Source: Oscillospiraceae bacterium
GTDB taxonomy: Bacteria; Bacillota_A; Clostridia; Oscillospirales; Oscillospiraceae
NCBI GenBank assembly: GCA_902789835.1
Contig: CADAPN010000036.1
Span: 1 to 13,777 of the forward strand
DNA length: 13,777 nucleotides
Direction: 5' to 3'
Position 1 is the stretch's first letter, and each line of letters opens with the position of its first letter. Both the position numbers and the translations under genes were made by a program. This document shows, piece after piece, positions 7,553-13,777 of this stretch. The notes under the pieces are model-generated. The model was not told where the DNA came from. It saw only the letters and a program-made list of their open reading frames with translations, and did no database searches.

Positions 7553-8536
7553 ATGGAACAACCCGTGAACATACTGATTCTCTCGGCAGGCACCCGTAAT
7601 AAGGTCGTGCAGTATTTCCGCAGGGCCTTTGGGCCGGAGGGCCGGGTGATCGCGACGGACATGCAGGCCGTCGCTCCGGCAATTTATGAGGCGGATGCAT
7701 ATTACCTGGTGCCCAGAATCAGCGATCCCAAGTATCTTGACATTGTCCTTGACATTTGCCGGAGGGAGAAGATCAGCGGCGTTCTTTCCCTGATTGATCC
7801 GGAACTCTCTCTGCTGGCAGAAAACAGGACCCGCTTTGAAGAACTCGGCGTGACCGTGATCGGCTCGAGCTACGAGCTCTGTGAACGCGCGCTGGACAAA
7901 ATGGAAATGTTCCGCTGGCTCACGGCTCACGGATATCGCTGTGCCCGCAGCTGGGCGGACAGAGAATCGTTCCGGGAAGCACTGGAAGCGGGAGAAATCA
8001 CCTTTCCGGTCTTTGTCAAGCCGATCCGGGGCAGTGCATCCATTGCCATCTCCAAAGTATATGACATGGAGACCGTGGACCTGCTCTTTGAACACACGCC
8101 CGGCCTGATGATTCAGGAGTTCCTGAACGGGCAGGAGTTTGGCGCAGACTGCTATATCGACCTGATCTCCGGAGAACTGGTCTCCGTGTTTACGAAGAAG
8201 AAGCTCCTGATGCGTGCCGGAGAAACGGACAAGGCGGTCAGCTATAAGGACCCGGCGCTGTTTGAGCTTCTGGAGCGCTTCGTCAGAGAATCCGGCTGGC
8301 GCGGCCAGATTGACATTGACATTTTCAGAATTGACGGAGAATACTATATCTCCGAGGTCAATCCACGATTTGGCGGCGGCTACCCTCATGCGTACGAGAG
8401 CGGCTGCGACCACATGACACTGATCCAGCGGAACCTGCAGGGACTCAGAAACGAGCGCCGGATCGGCGCCTATGACACAGGAATCATCATGATGAAGTAC
8501 AACGAAGTGATGATCCGGAAAGAGACGGAAGCATGA
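7553..8536 (+). CDS. ATP-grasp ligase, CarB/PylC-like
   Basis: A 327-residue ATP-grasp protein expected to activate a carboxylate as an acyl phosphate and join it to an amine or other nucleophile. The N-terminal Rossmann-like part starts NILILSAGTRNKVVQYF (6-22). The ATP-grasp part has LDKMEMF (114-120), FPVFVKPIRGSAS (151-163) with Lys156 as the probable ATP contact, QEFLNGQEF (188-196), and the metal-binding EVNPRFGGGYPHA (268-280) with Glu268 and Asn270. It is much shorter than carbamoyl phosphate synthase and resembles stand-alone ligases seen in polysaccharide loci. The ATG follows the previous stop by one base; AGGAG is 14 bases away, so translation may be coupled. The next gene overlaps by four bases. 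I infer that it attaches an amino or hydroxy acid to an amino sugar; substrates are not visible. Confidence 0.87.
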   Translation: MEQPVNILILSAGTRNKVVQYFRRAFGPEGRVIATDMQAVAPAIYEADAYYLVPRISDPKYLDIVLDICRREKISGVLSLIDPELSLLAENRTRFEELGVTVIGSSYELCERALDKMEMFRWLTAHGYRCARSWADRESFREALEAGEITFPVFVKPIRGSASIAISKVYDMETVDLLFEHTPGLMIQEFLNGQEFGADCYIDLISGELVSVFTKKKLLMRAGETDKAVSYKDPALFELLERFVRESGWRGQIDIDIFRIDGEYYISEVNPRFGGGYPHAYESGCDHMTLIQRNLQGLRNERRIGAYDTGIIMMKYNEVMIRKETEA

Positions 8537-9795
8537 GAAAACGTGTATGGATCATGAATCACTATGTCATGAATCAGTACTTTAATCGCGGCGGCAGACA
8601 CTATTGGATCGCCGAGCAGCTGAAGCAGGACGGCTTTGAGCCCGTGGTTTTCGGCTGCAATGCAAAGCAGGACGCGGATGAGGACTTCTTCCAGAGCCGG
8701 CTGAAATGGCATGTGGAGCGCAGCCCTTCCGGTGTGCCCTATGTGCCGATCCGTTCCACTCACTATAAGGGTAACGGCATCTCAAGAATCGAGAACATGC
8801 TTCTCTTTACCAAGAATCTCCTGTCCGTGGCAAAAGAATACGCCAAGGAGTTTGGCCCGCCGGAGGTCGTTTATGCCTCCTCGGTCCACCCGCTGACGGT
8901 TTTTGCCGGGGAGCAGATTGCCCGTCACTTTAAGGTGCCCTGCATCGGCGAGGTCCGGGATCTCTGGCCCGAAACCCTGGTGGCCTACGGCGCGGTGAAA
9001 GGGGACAGCCTTATCGGAAAGCTCCTTTATGCGGGTGAAAAACTCATGTACCGCAGGGCGGATGCCATGGTCTTCACCATGGAGGGGGCTCCGGACTACA
9101 TCCGGGAACACGGCTGGGACAAGGAGCACGGCGGCCCCATCGACCTGAACCGGGTCTATAACATCAACAACGGTGTCGATCTCGAAGCCTTTGACCGAAA
9201 CATTCGGGAGTTTCCCTATCCGGACCCGGATCTTGATGATCCCGGCAGCTTCTGCGCCGTCTATACCGGCGCCGTCCGCCGTGCCAACAACCTGGGACTG
9301 CTGCTGGATGCACTGGAATATCTCAGGGACCTGGAAAACTTCAAAATTCTCATCTGGGGCCGCGGCTATGAGATTGAACCACTGAAAAAGAAAGCCGCGG
9401 AGCGAGGATTGAGTGACCGTTTTGTATTCAAGCCCTTTGTCAACAAGCAGTATATCCCGTCAATTCTCAGCAAGGCGGATATCTGCCTGATGCACTGGGA
9501 ACGCAGCAGCGTCAACAACTACGGCTACGACTATAACAAGCTGTTTGAGTATATGGCTGCCGGCAAGGTTGTCTTCTCTACGATCCAGTCCGGACACAGC
9601 CTGCTTGTGAACAAGAACTGCGGGATCGAAACCGACGGTCCGACCCCGAAAGACTTTGCAGACGGCATGCGCCGGATCTACAATATGAGTCCGGAAGAGC
9701 GGGCCGACTGGGGCAAACGTGCCCGCATCGCCTCTGCGGACTATGACTTCCGCGTACAGACCAAGGTTCTCGAACATATTATTGAGACGCTCTGA
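8533..9795 (+). CDS. Glycosyltransferase family 4, WbuB-like
   Basis: A 420-residue GT-B glycosyltransferase acting on the cytoplasmic face of the membrane to extend the lipid-linked repeat unit. The N-terminal domain contains GEVRDLWPETL (139-149), a signature of the WbuB-like branch whose characterised members handle N-acetylated deoxyamino sugars. The C-terminal domain has NNGVD (212-216), YTGAVR (244-249) and NKLFEYMAAGK (335-345), the donor phosphate-binding region. The unusually charged inserts around residues 45-60 and 225-238 are probably loops. The start overlaps the ATP-grasp stop as ATGA, with only a weak upstream GGAAG, so coupling is likely. It is the only classical glycosyltransferase in the plus-strand operon, which implies a short repeat or help from the minus-strand GT4. 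The donor is not determined. Confidence 0.92.
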   Translation: MRKRVWIMNHYVMNQYFNRGGRHYWIAEQLKQDGFEPVVFGCNAKQDADEDFFQSRLKWHVERSPSGVPYVPIRSTHYKGNGISRIENMLLFTKNLLSVAKEYAKEFGPPEVVYASSVHPLTVFAGEQIARHFKVPCIGEVRDLWPETLVAYGAVKGDSLIGKLLYAGEKLMYRRADAMVFTMEGAPDYIREHGWDKEHGGPIDLNRVYNINNGVDLEAFDRNIREFPYPDPDLDDPGSFCAVYTGAVRRANNLGLLLDALEYLRDLENFKILIWGRGYEIEPLKKKAAERGLSDRFVFKPFVNKQYIPSILSKADICLMHWERSSVNNYGYDYNKLFEYMAAGKVVFSTIQSGHSLLVNKNCGIETDGPTPKDFADGMRRIYNMSPEERADWGKRARIASADYDFRVQTKVLEHIIETL

Positions 9796-9809
9796 AGGAG
9801 AGACCCGGA

Positions 9810-10895
9810 ATGAAATACGCACTCATCGGCTGCGGCCGCATTGCCGTCAACCACATCAAGGCCGTCGTGAACAACGGGCTGGAGCTCGTTGCGGTCTGTG
9901 ACCTTGTCCCGGAACATATTGACCTTCTCTTTGAGAAGACCGGTTACACCGGAAGCCCTGCGCGTTATACCGATTACCGTCAGATGCTCTCCGAACATCC
10001 GGAACTGGAACTCGCCGCCATTGCGACCGATTCCGGGGTTCATGCGGAAATTGCCCTGGCCTGCCTCGATGCGGGGCTCCACGTGATCATCGAAAAACCC
10101 ATGGCCATGTCCATGGCGGATGCGGACCGGATCATTGATCGGTCCCGGAAGACGGGGCGCAAGGTGGCCGTCTGCCACCAGAATCGCTTTAATCTCGCCG
10201 TGCAGCGCATGCGCACCGCACTGGATCAGGGACGCTTCGGACGTCTGTCCCACGGCTCCGTCCATGTGCGCTGGAACCGGAATCGGGCGTATTATGAACA
10301 GGCCCCCTGGCGCGGCCGCTGGGCCAGCGACGGAGGAGCGCTTATGAACCAGTGCATCCACGGCATCGACCTGCTGCGATGGATGATGGGCGACGAGGTG
10401 GAAGAGGTCTATGGGCAGACCCGGCAGCAGTTCCATGATTATCTGGAATGTGAAGACATCGGCATGGCGGTTCTCAAGTTCCGAAACGGTGCCATCGCTA
10501 CTGTTGAAGGAACGGTCAATGTCTATCCGAAGAACCTGGAAGAGACGCTGTACTTGTTCGGAGAGACCGGAACGGTCAAGCTGGGAGGGACCTCCTGCAA
10601 CAACATTGATGTCTGGGACTTCGCGGATGCGGATCCGGATGACGAGCTCAGCCGCGGCCTCAAGGAAGCCACGTCCAACGTTTACGGCAACGGCCACACC
10701 AGTCTCTATGCCGACATGATTGAAGCAATCACAGCCGACAGGCTGCCCTATGTGGATGCCGAAGCCGGACGCAGGGCGCTGGAAGTTGTCCTGGCCATCT
10801 ACAGGAGCCAGCTGACCGGGCTTCCGGTGCGGCTGCCTCTGCGGGACTTTGCTTCCACGGACATGACGGGCCTGTTCGGCGAGGGGACTCTTTGA
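9810..10895 (+). CDS. Gfo/Idh/MocA oxidoreductase, WlbA/WbpB-like
   Basis: A 361-residue NAD-dependent sugar oxidoreductase. The N-terminal Rossmann fold has GCGRIA (7-12), the catalytic Lys96 sits in EKPMAMS, and HQNRFNLAVQRMR (123-135) and YYEQAPWRGRWASDGGALMNQ (161-181, here including the Trp, Gly-Gly and Asn positions) lead to His184-Gly-Ile-Asp in the active site. This pattern resembles WlbA/WbpB, which oxidise C3 of UDP-N-acetylglucosaminuronic acid. The immediate neighbour is a WbpE-like aminotransferase, matching the known pathway order, so 3-keto formation on a nucleotide sugar is a reasonable inference. AAGGAG overlaps the previous stop and sits nine bases before the ATG. Whether the substrate is a uronic acid or a neutral sugar is unclear, since no UDP-sugar 6-dehydrogenase is seen here. 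Confidence 0.88.
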   Translation: MKYALIGCGRIAVNHIKAVVNNGLELVAVCDLVPEHIDLLFEKTGYTGSPARYTDYRQMLSEHPELELAAIATDSGVHAEIALACLDAGLHVIIEKPMAMSMADADRIIDRSRKTGRKVAVCHQNRFNLAVQRMRTALDQGRFGRLSHGSVHVRWNRNRAYYEQAPWRGRWASDGGALMNQCIHGIDLLRWMMGDEVEEVYGQTRQQFHDYLECEDIGMAVLKFRNGAIATVEGTVNVYPKNLEETLYLFGETGTVKLGGTSCNNIDVWDFADADPDDELSRGLKEATSNVYGNGHTSLYADMIEAITADRLPYVDAEAGRRALEVVLAIYRSQLTGLPVRLPLRDFASTDMTGLFGEGTL

Positions 10896-10937
10896 ACGGG
10901 GAAAAGCCTGCCTGACAATTATTCATTGGAGTTTATT

Positions 10938-12059
10938 ATGGAATTTATTGATCTGAAAGCCCAATATCGTGCGCTGCAGCCCGCCATTGACGCCGGTATC
11001 CGGAAGGTGCTGGAAGGCACCCGTTTCATCGGCGGCGGCGAGGTGAAGGAGCTGGAAACGCGGCTTGCGGCGTTTGTCGGAAGGAAGCACTGCATCAGCT
11101 GCTCCAACGGAACGGAAGCGCTGCAGCTGGCCTTCATGGCCTATGGAATCGAAGCGGGGGACGCGGTGTTCTGCCCGGACATGACGTTCATCTCCTCGGT
11201 GGAGCCCGCCGTCATGCTGGGGGCAAAGCCGGTCTTCTGCGATATCGATGCGCAGACTTACAATCTCGACCCGGTCTCCCTGGAAAAACAGATTGAGCGC
11301 GTGGAGAGAGAAGGAAAGTATCGTCCCAAATTTGTTGTGGCGGTGGATTTCCTTGGCAACCCGGCAGACTTCGATGTGATCTCGGCCATCTGCAAAGCGC
11401 ACGGCCTTATCCTGATTGAGGACGCTGCCCAGGGCACCGGCGCTTCCCGGTACGGCAGAAAGTGCGGCAGCTTCGGTGACATCGCGACAACCTCGTTCTT
11501 CCCTTCAAAGCCCCTCGGCTGCTACGGCGACGGCGGTGCGATCTTTACGGATGACGATGAGATCGCCGGATTGCTGAACTCCCTCAAGGTCCATGGCAAG
11601 GGACCGAAGGGAAAGTACGACAATGTGCGGATCGGCCTGAACTCCCGCCTGGATACCATCCAGGCTGCGGTGCTGCTGGCGAAGCTGAATGTGCTGGATC
11701 AGGAGATTATTACCCGGCAGGCAGTTGCAAAGCGCTATGACGAGGCGTTTGGCGGACGAATCCAGATCCCGGTTGCTGCCTCCGGAAGCATCAGCGCCTA
11801 TGCGCAGTATTGCGTTCTGGCAGACAGCCCGGAACAGCGCAGGCGGATACTGGAGGCCATGAAGGCGGCAGAAGTCCCGAGCCTGATCTATTATCCCAAC
11901 GTTCTGCACGAGCTGGACGCATTTGCGCCCTATGAGGGAGACTGCGGGCTCCCGAATGCAAAGCATTATGCCGACTGCAACTTCGGTATGCCCTTCTCAC
12001 CGTATCTGACGGAAGAAGACCAGCAGAAGGTTATCGACACCGTCCTGAGCGCCCTGTAA
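10938..12059 (+). CDS. DegT/DnrJ/EryC1/StrS aminotransferase, WbpE-like
   Basis: A 373-residue PLP-dependent nucleotide-sugar aminotransferase. It has FIDLKAQY at the N-terminus, SNGTEAL (56-62), VDFLGNPAD (136-144), EDAAQGTGA (161-169) with Asp162 for the PLP nitrogen, and the Schiff-base Lys191 in TTSFFPSKPLGCYGDGG (184-200). The VDFLGNPAD and FFPSKPLG strings match WbpE/WlbC, which turns UDP-2-acetamido-3-keto-glucuronic acid into the 3-amino sugar using glutamate. The start at ATG 10938 was chosen because TTGGAG (10926-10931) is six bases upstream; a TTG at 10926 would place the site inside the gene. It is the last gene of the operon, 42 bases after its likely partner, and a terminator follows. 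No N-acetyltransferase of the WbpD type follows, which leaves the fate of the new amine open. Confidence 0.9.
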   Translation: MEFIDLKAQYRALQPAIDAGIRKVLEGTRFIGGGEVKELETRLAAFVGRKHCISCSNGTEALQLAFMAYGIEAGDAVFCPDMTFISSVEPAVMLGAKPVFCDIDAQTYNLDPVSLEKQIERVEREGKYRPKFVVAVDFLGNPADFDVISAICKAHGLILIEDAAQGTGASRYGRKCGSFGDIATTSFFPSKPLGCYGDGGAIFTDDDEIAGLLNSLKVHGKGPKGKYDNVRIGLNSRLDTIQAAVLLAKLNVLDQEIITRQAVAKRYDEAFGGRIQIPVAASGSISAYAQYCVLADSPEQRRRILEAMKAAEVPSLIYYPNVLHELDAFAPYEGDCGLPNAKHYADCNFGMPFSPYLTEEDQQKVIDTVLSAL

Positions 12060-12100
12060 GAAGCATTGGCGCAATAAAGACTGTAAAACAGCACAACAAT

Positions 12101-12157
12101 CCCCGGAGGCATATGATCCGCGGCAAAAAAGATGCGGACCGGCCTTCCGGGGGTTTT
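12101..12157 (+). terminator. Rho-independent terminator of the plus-strand operon
   Basis: CCCCGGAGGC (12101-12110) pairs with GCCTTCCGGGG (12142-12152) with a single bulge, followed by TTTT (12154-12157). Inside, TCCGC (12117-12121) can pair with GCGGA (12134-12138), so the stem is extended by a second helix. It lies 42 bases after the WbpE-like stop. The palindrome is nearly symmetric and could also stop transcripts from the convergent gene, whose own downstream T-run is at 12177-12182. Confidence 0.75.
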
Positions 12158-12208
12158 CGCTGGTGATAGGTGAATTGTAAAAAAGAGGCTCGTGTTGCGG
12201 GATACCGC

Positions 12209-13147
12209 TCAGGGCAGGTGAATCCAACTGCCGAGGGTGTGGTTCCAGTCTTCCGGCTCGAAAGGCGCAAAGCCTGCGTCGGAGAAGAAAGTAAACTCGG
12301 AAAAATAGAGATCACCGTTGATCTCATAGAGATCGACCCGAAGAAAATGAAACCCGGCCGAAAGTGTTTTCGCCGTCTCCAGCATCTCGGAGAGCCTCCG
12401 GGGCCGGGCGGTCGGAACCGTGCTGTTGGGATAGTTCTGACGGAAGGGAAGAAGCTTCCACGCTGGATCAAAATAGTCAATGCTCTCGTGAGCGGTCTTG
12501 TCGTTTTGGATGGTCTGGATGATGCGGGGTTCTCCCTCAAAGCAGAGGATTTTGTATACCGGCAGCGTATCCAGGCCCGATTCCGCCGCCAGACGGTCCT
12601 CCATATAGGGCTCGGCGATGATTTTTCGGGGGACGTCCTTGTAGGGCCACTCTCGGTAGGTAAGGTAATAGTCGTCCTTCATGGCCTTCTTCAGCTCCCG
12701 GACGGCCTTCCTGCAGTCGAGCCGGGACTTGTCCCGGCATAGAATAAGCCCCTCTCCGGAGGTGTGGTTGCATTTGAGAACAAAGCGGTCGGGCAGCACG
12801 GAAAAGTCAATCTCCTCCGGAACATCCCAGACCCCGAGGGTCGGAATCACATGCTCTTCACCGATCAGCGCAGCGACGTAGGGCTTAACCGCGTACTTGT
12901 CCACCATCATGGTATGAAGCGGATCGCGGTCATGAAGCTTCAGCCACTGCATTTTTTCGTTAAAAGTCTCCGGATGCTCCAGGTTCAGCTCGGTCCCAAA
13001 CCGCGCCTTCCACAGCAGACGGAGAAAGGTTTCATCCGGGAGCGGATTCAGGAGGTGGGCGCTGTTCATATAAATCAGGATTTTCCTCGGATTGGCGGCA
13101 AGAGACCGCAGCGCGTGAAGATATCTGTTTTCCGTAGACCTGGCCAT
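12209..13147 (-). CDS. TupA-like ATP-grasp protein
   Basis: A 312-residue protein of the TupA-like ATP-grasp type, often labelled glycosyltransferase in capsule loci but predicted to be a carboxylate ligase. It has the family's LNLEHPETFNEKMQWLKLHD (54-73), VDKYAVKPYV (82-91), RFVLKCNHTSGEG (121-133), PRKIIAEPYMED (173-184) and, as the metal-binding end, LYFSEFTFFSDAGF (280-293) with Glu284. TupA was named from teichuronopeptide synthesis in alkaliphilic Bacillus. The start at 13147 has AAGGAG eight to nine bases upstream; an ATG at 13216 would add 23 residues without a ribosome binding site. It converges on the operon and has its own promoter at 13240-13268. Attaching an amino acid or uronate-linked residue to the polymer is inferred; the true substrate is unknown. 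Confidence 0.85.
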   Translation of the reverse strand: MARSTENRYLHALRSLAANPRKILIYMNSAHLLNPLPDETFLRLLWKARFGTELNLEHPETFNEKMQWLKLHDRDPLHTMMVDKYAVKPYVAALIGEEHVIPTLGVWDVPEEIDFSVLPDRFVLKCNHTSGEGLILCRDKSRLDCRKAVRELKKAMKDDYYLTYREWPYKDVPRKIIAEPYMEDRLAAESGLDTLPVYKILCFEGEPRIIQTIQNDKTAHESIDYFDPAWKLLPFRQNYPNSTVPTARPRRLSEMLETAKTLSAGFHFLRVDLYEINGDLYFSEFTFFSDAGFAPFEPEDWNHTLGSWIHLP

Positions 13148-13239
13148 CTGTTCTGCTCCTTCCCGGACGGTACTGCCCTGACAATATGGTCGGAAGTGGA
13201 AGAATGCTGTGTACATGCGCGAATCATGAAACAGAACGC

Positions 13240-13268
13240 ATTATACCATAAGTTCCGGGGCACTGCAA
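13240..13268 (-). promoter_or_regulatory. Promoter for the TupA-like gene
   Basis: On the minus strand TTGCAG (13268-13263) and TATAAT (13245-13240) are 17 bases apart. The -10 is perfect and extended (TATGGTATAAT). Transcription would start near 13233, giving a leader of about 86 bases. The -35 lies in the loop of an inverted repeat. Confidence 0.7.
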
Positions 13269-13284
13269 ACGCTTCCCCGGGAAC
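13252..13284. repeat. Inverted repeat flanking the -35 of the TupA-like gene
   Basis: GTTCCGGGG (13252-13260) and CCCCGGGAAC (13275-13284) are inverted copies with one extra G in the right arm, separated by 14 bases that contain the -35 hexamer. There is no T-run on the appropriate side, so it is not an obvious terminator. It may be an operator, or a chance GC-rich dyad. Confidence 0.4.
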
Positions 13285-13373
13285 AAAACACAAAAAAACG
13301 TGGTCGAACTGAAATAAATTCGGCTCCTTCGGGACTCCTAAAATAGGCAAAACAACGAAAGCGTGAAAAGCAG

Positions 13374-13402
13374 TTGACGGAAGCCACGAAATTTGATAAA
13401 GT
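13374..13402 (+). promoter_or_regulatory. Promoter for the HPr gene
   Basis: TTGACG (13374-13379) and TAAAGT (13397-13402) are 17 bases apart. The -35 matches five of six positions; the -10 matches four and is extended by TGA. Transcription would start near 13409, about 50 bases before the ATG. Confidence 0.6.
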
Positions 13403-13459
13403 ATCAAAAGCGAAGATTCTTTTTATGTTTATTCTGACTGGAAACAAGGAGTGGCAAGT

Positions 13460-13723
13460 ATGATCAGCAAAGAGGTAGTTATAGATAACCAGGTCGGACT
13501 TCATGCCAGGCCCGCGACTTTCTTTATTCAGAAAGCCAACGAGTTCAAGAGCAGCATCTGGGTGGAAAAGGAAGAGAGAAGAGTCAATGCCAAGAGCCTT
13601 CTCGGCGTCCTTTCCCTCGGAATCGTCAAAGGCACAGCGGTGAAGATCATCGCTGACGGAGCGGATGAGGAAGCTGCAATTGAGACGCTGTCCGCGTTGA
13701 TTGACTCCGATTTTTCTGAGTGA
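13460..13723 (+). CDS. ptsH: HPr family phosphocarrier protein
   Basis: An 87-residue HPr, the usual family length. It accepts phosphate from enzyme I on His15 (in VGLHARPAT, 12-20) and passes it to sugar-specific PTS components. Ser46 lies in NAKSLLGVLSLGI (43-55), the site that HPr kinase modifies in Firmicutes for CcpA-dependent catabolite control. Having both residues argues for a true HPr and against Crh, which lacks the His. The start at 13460 follows AAGGAG (13446-13451) by eight bases; a GTG at 13451 would overlap that site. It has its own promoter and no enzyme I or permease gene is visible nearby. It probably marks the edge of the polysaccharide locus. ptsH is the general name for this gene; a paralogue is possible. 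Confidence 0.9.
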   Translation: MISKEVVIDNQVGLHARPATFFIQKANEFKSSIWVEKEERRVNAKSLLGVLSLGIVKGTAVKIIADGADEEAAIETLSALIDSDFSE

Positions 13724-13761
13724 ACTGCCGCCATTCGGCACAATAAAGAACAGAACTGCCG

Positions 13762-13776
13762 TTGCGGATTCCGCAA
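13762..13776 (+). terminator. Possible terminator hairpin cut by the window end
   Basis: TTGCGG (13762-13767) and CCGCAA (13771-13776) form a six-base stem around ATT, 38 bases after the HPr stop. A weaker hairpin, TGCCG/CGGCA, lies at 13726-13740. The window ends before any T-run could be seen, so this is only a candidate. Confidence 0.3.
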
Positions 13777-13777
13777 A

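Noticed and set aside
6595..8413. Long minus-strand ORFs opposite the dehydrogenase and ATP-grasp genes
   Set aside because: They mirror GC-rich codon use of the real genes on the plus strand and show no recognisable protein pattern.
9741..10697. Minus-strand ORF of 318 codons opposite the oxidoreductase
   Set aside because: Antisense shadow of a gene with intact Gfo/Idh motifs; no start signal.
10896..10937. Possible promoter before the WbpE-like gene
   Set aside because: TTGAAC with GACAAT at 16 bases is a weak match in a 42-base gap inside an operon.
1..13777. CRISPR array, tRNA, rRNA or insertion sequence
   Set aside because: No spaced direct repeats, cloverleaf-like segments, transposase motifs or terminal inverted repeats were seen by eye.

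Overview
The window looks like part of a surface-polysaccharide (capsule, exopolysaccharide or O-chain-like) biosynthesis locus from a Gram-positive anaerobe, most likely a gut Clostridia member. This rests on the HPr with both the Firmicutes-type His15 and Ser46 sites, strong AAGGAG-type ribosome binding sites, sigma-A-like promoters with extended -10 elements, moderately high GC, and a DUF6056-like membrane protein typical of that group. No database search was possible, so the taxonomy is an inference.

Layout. Left end (1-249): no intact gene; a short in-frame tail encoding one membrane helix follows the stop of the first glycosyltransferase, and a minus-strand promoter-like signal points out of the window. 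250-2811 (minus): a GT4 glycosyltransferase, visibly more AT-rich than its surroundings, lies downstream of a DUF6056-like polytopic membrane protein. Both appear to be driven by a consensus TTGACA-17-TATAAT promoter at 2972-3000. 2812-3255: divergent intergenic region. 3256-12059 (plus): a tightly packed eight-gene operon: Wzy-like polymerase/ligase, initiating phosphoglycosyl transferase, class I/II aminotransferase, D-2-hydroxyacid dehydrogenase-like protein, CarB/PylC-like ATP-grasp ligase, GT4 glycosyltransferase, WlbA/WbpB-like Gfo/Idh oxidoreductase, and WbpE-like DegT aminotransferase. It ends in a rho-independent terminator at about 12101-12157. 12209-13147 (minus): a convergent TupA-like ATP-grasp protein with its own promoter. 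13460-13723 (plus): HPr, probably the first housekeeping gene outside the cluster.

How the genes could work together (inference). The phosphoglycosyl transferase loads the first sugar phosphate on undecaprenyl phosphate, the GT4 enzymes extend it, and the Wzy-like protein polymerises or transfers the repeat. The oxidoreductase/DegT pair resembles the enzymes that install a 3-amino group on a nucleotide sugar. The aminotransferase, hydroxyacid dehydrogenase and ATP-grasp trio looks like a module that makes a 2-amino or 2-hydroxy acid and joins it by an amide or ester bond, possibly to that new amine in place of the usual acetyltransferase. A second, unrelated ATP-grasp protein sits next door. 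No flippase, chain-length regulator, nucleotide-sugar 6-dehydrogenase or acetyltransferase is visible, so the locus probably continues to the left or relies on genes elsewhere.
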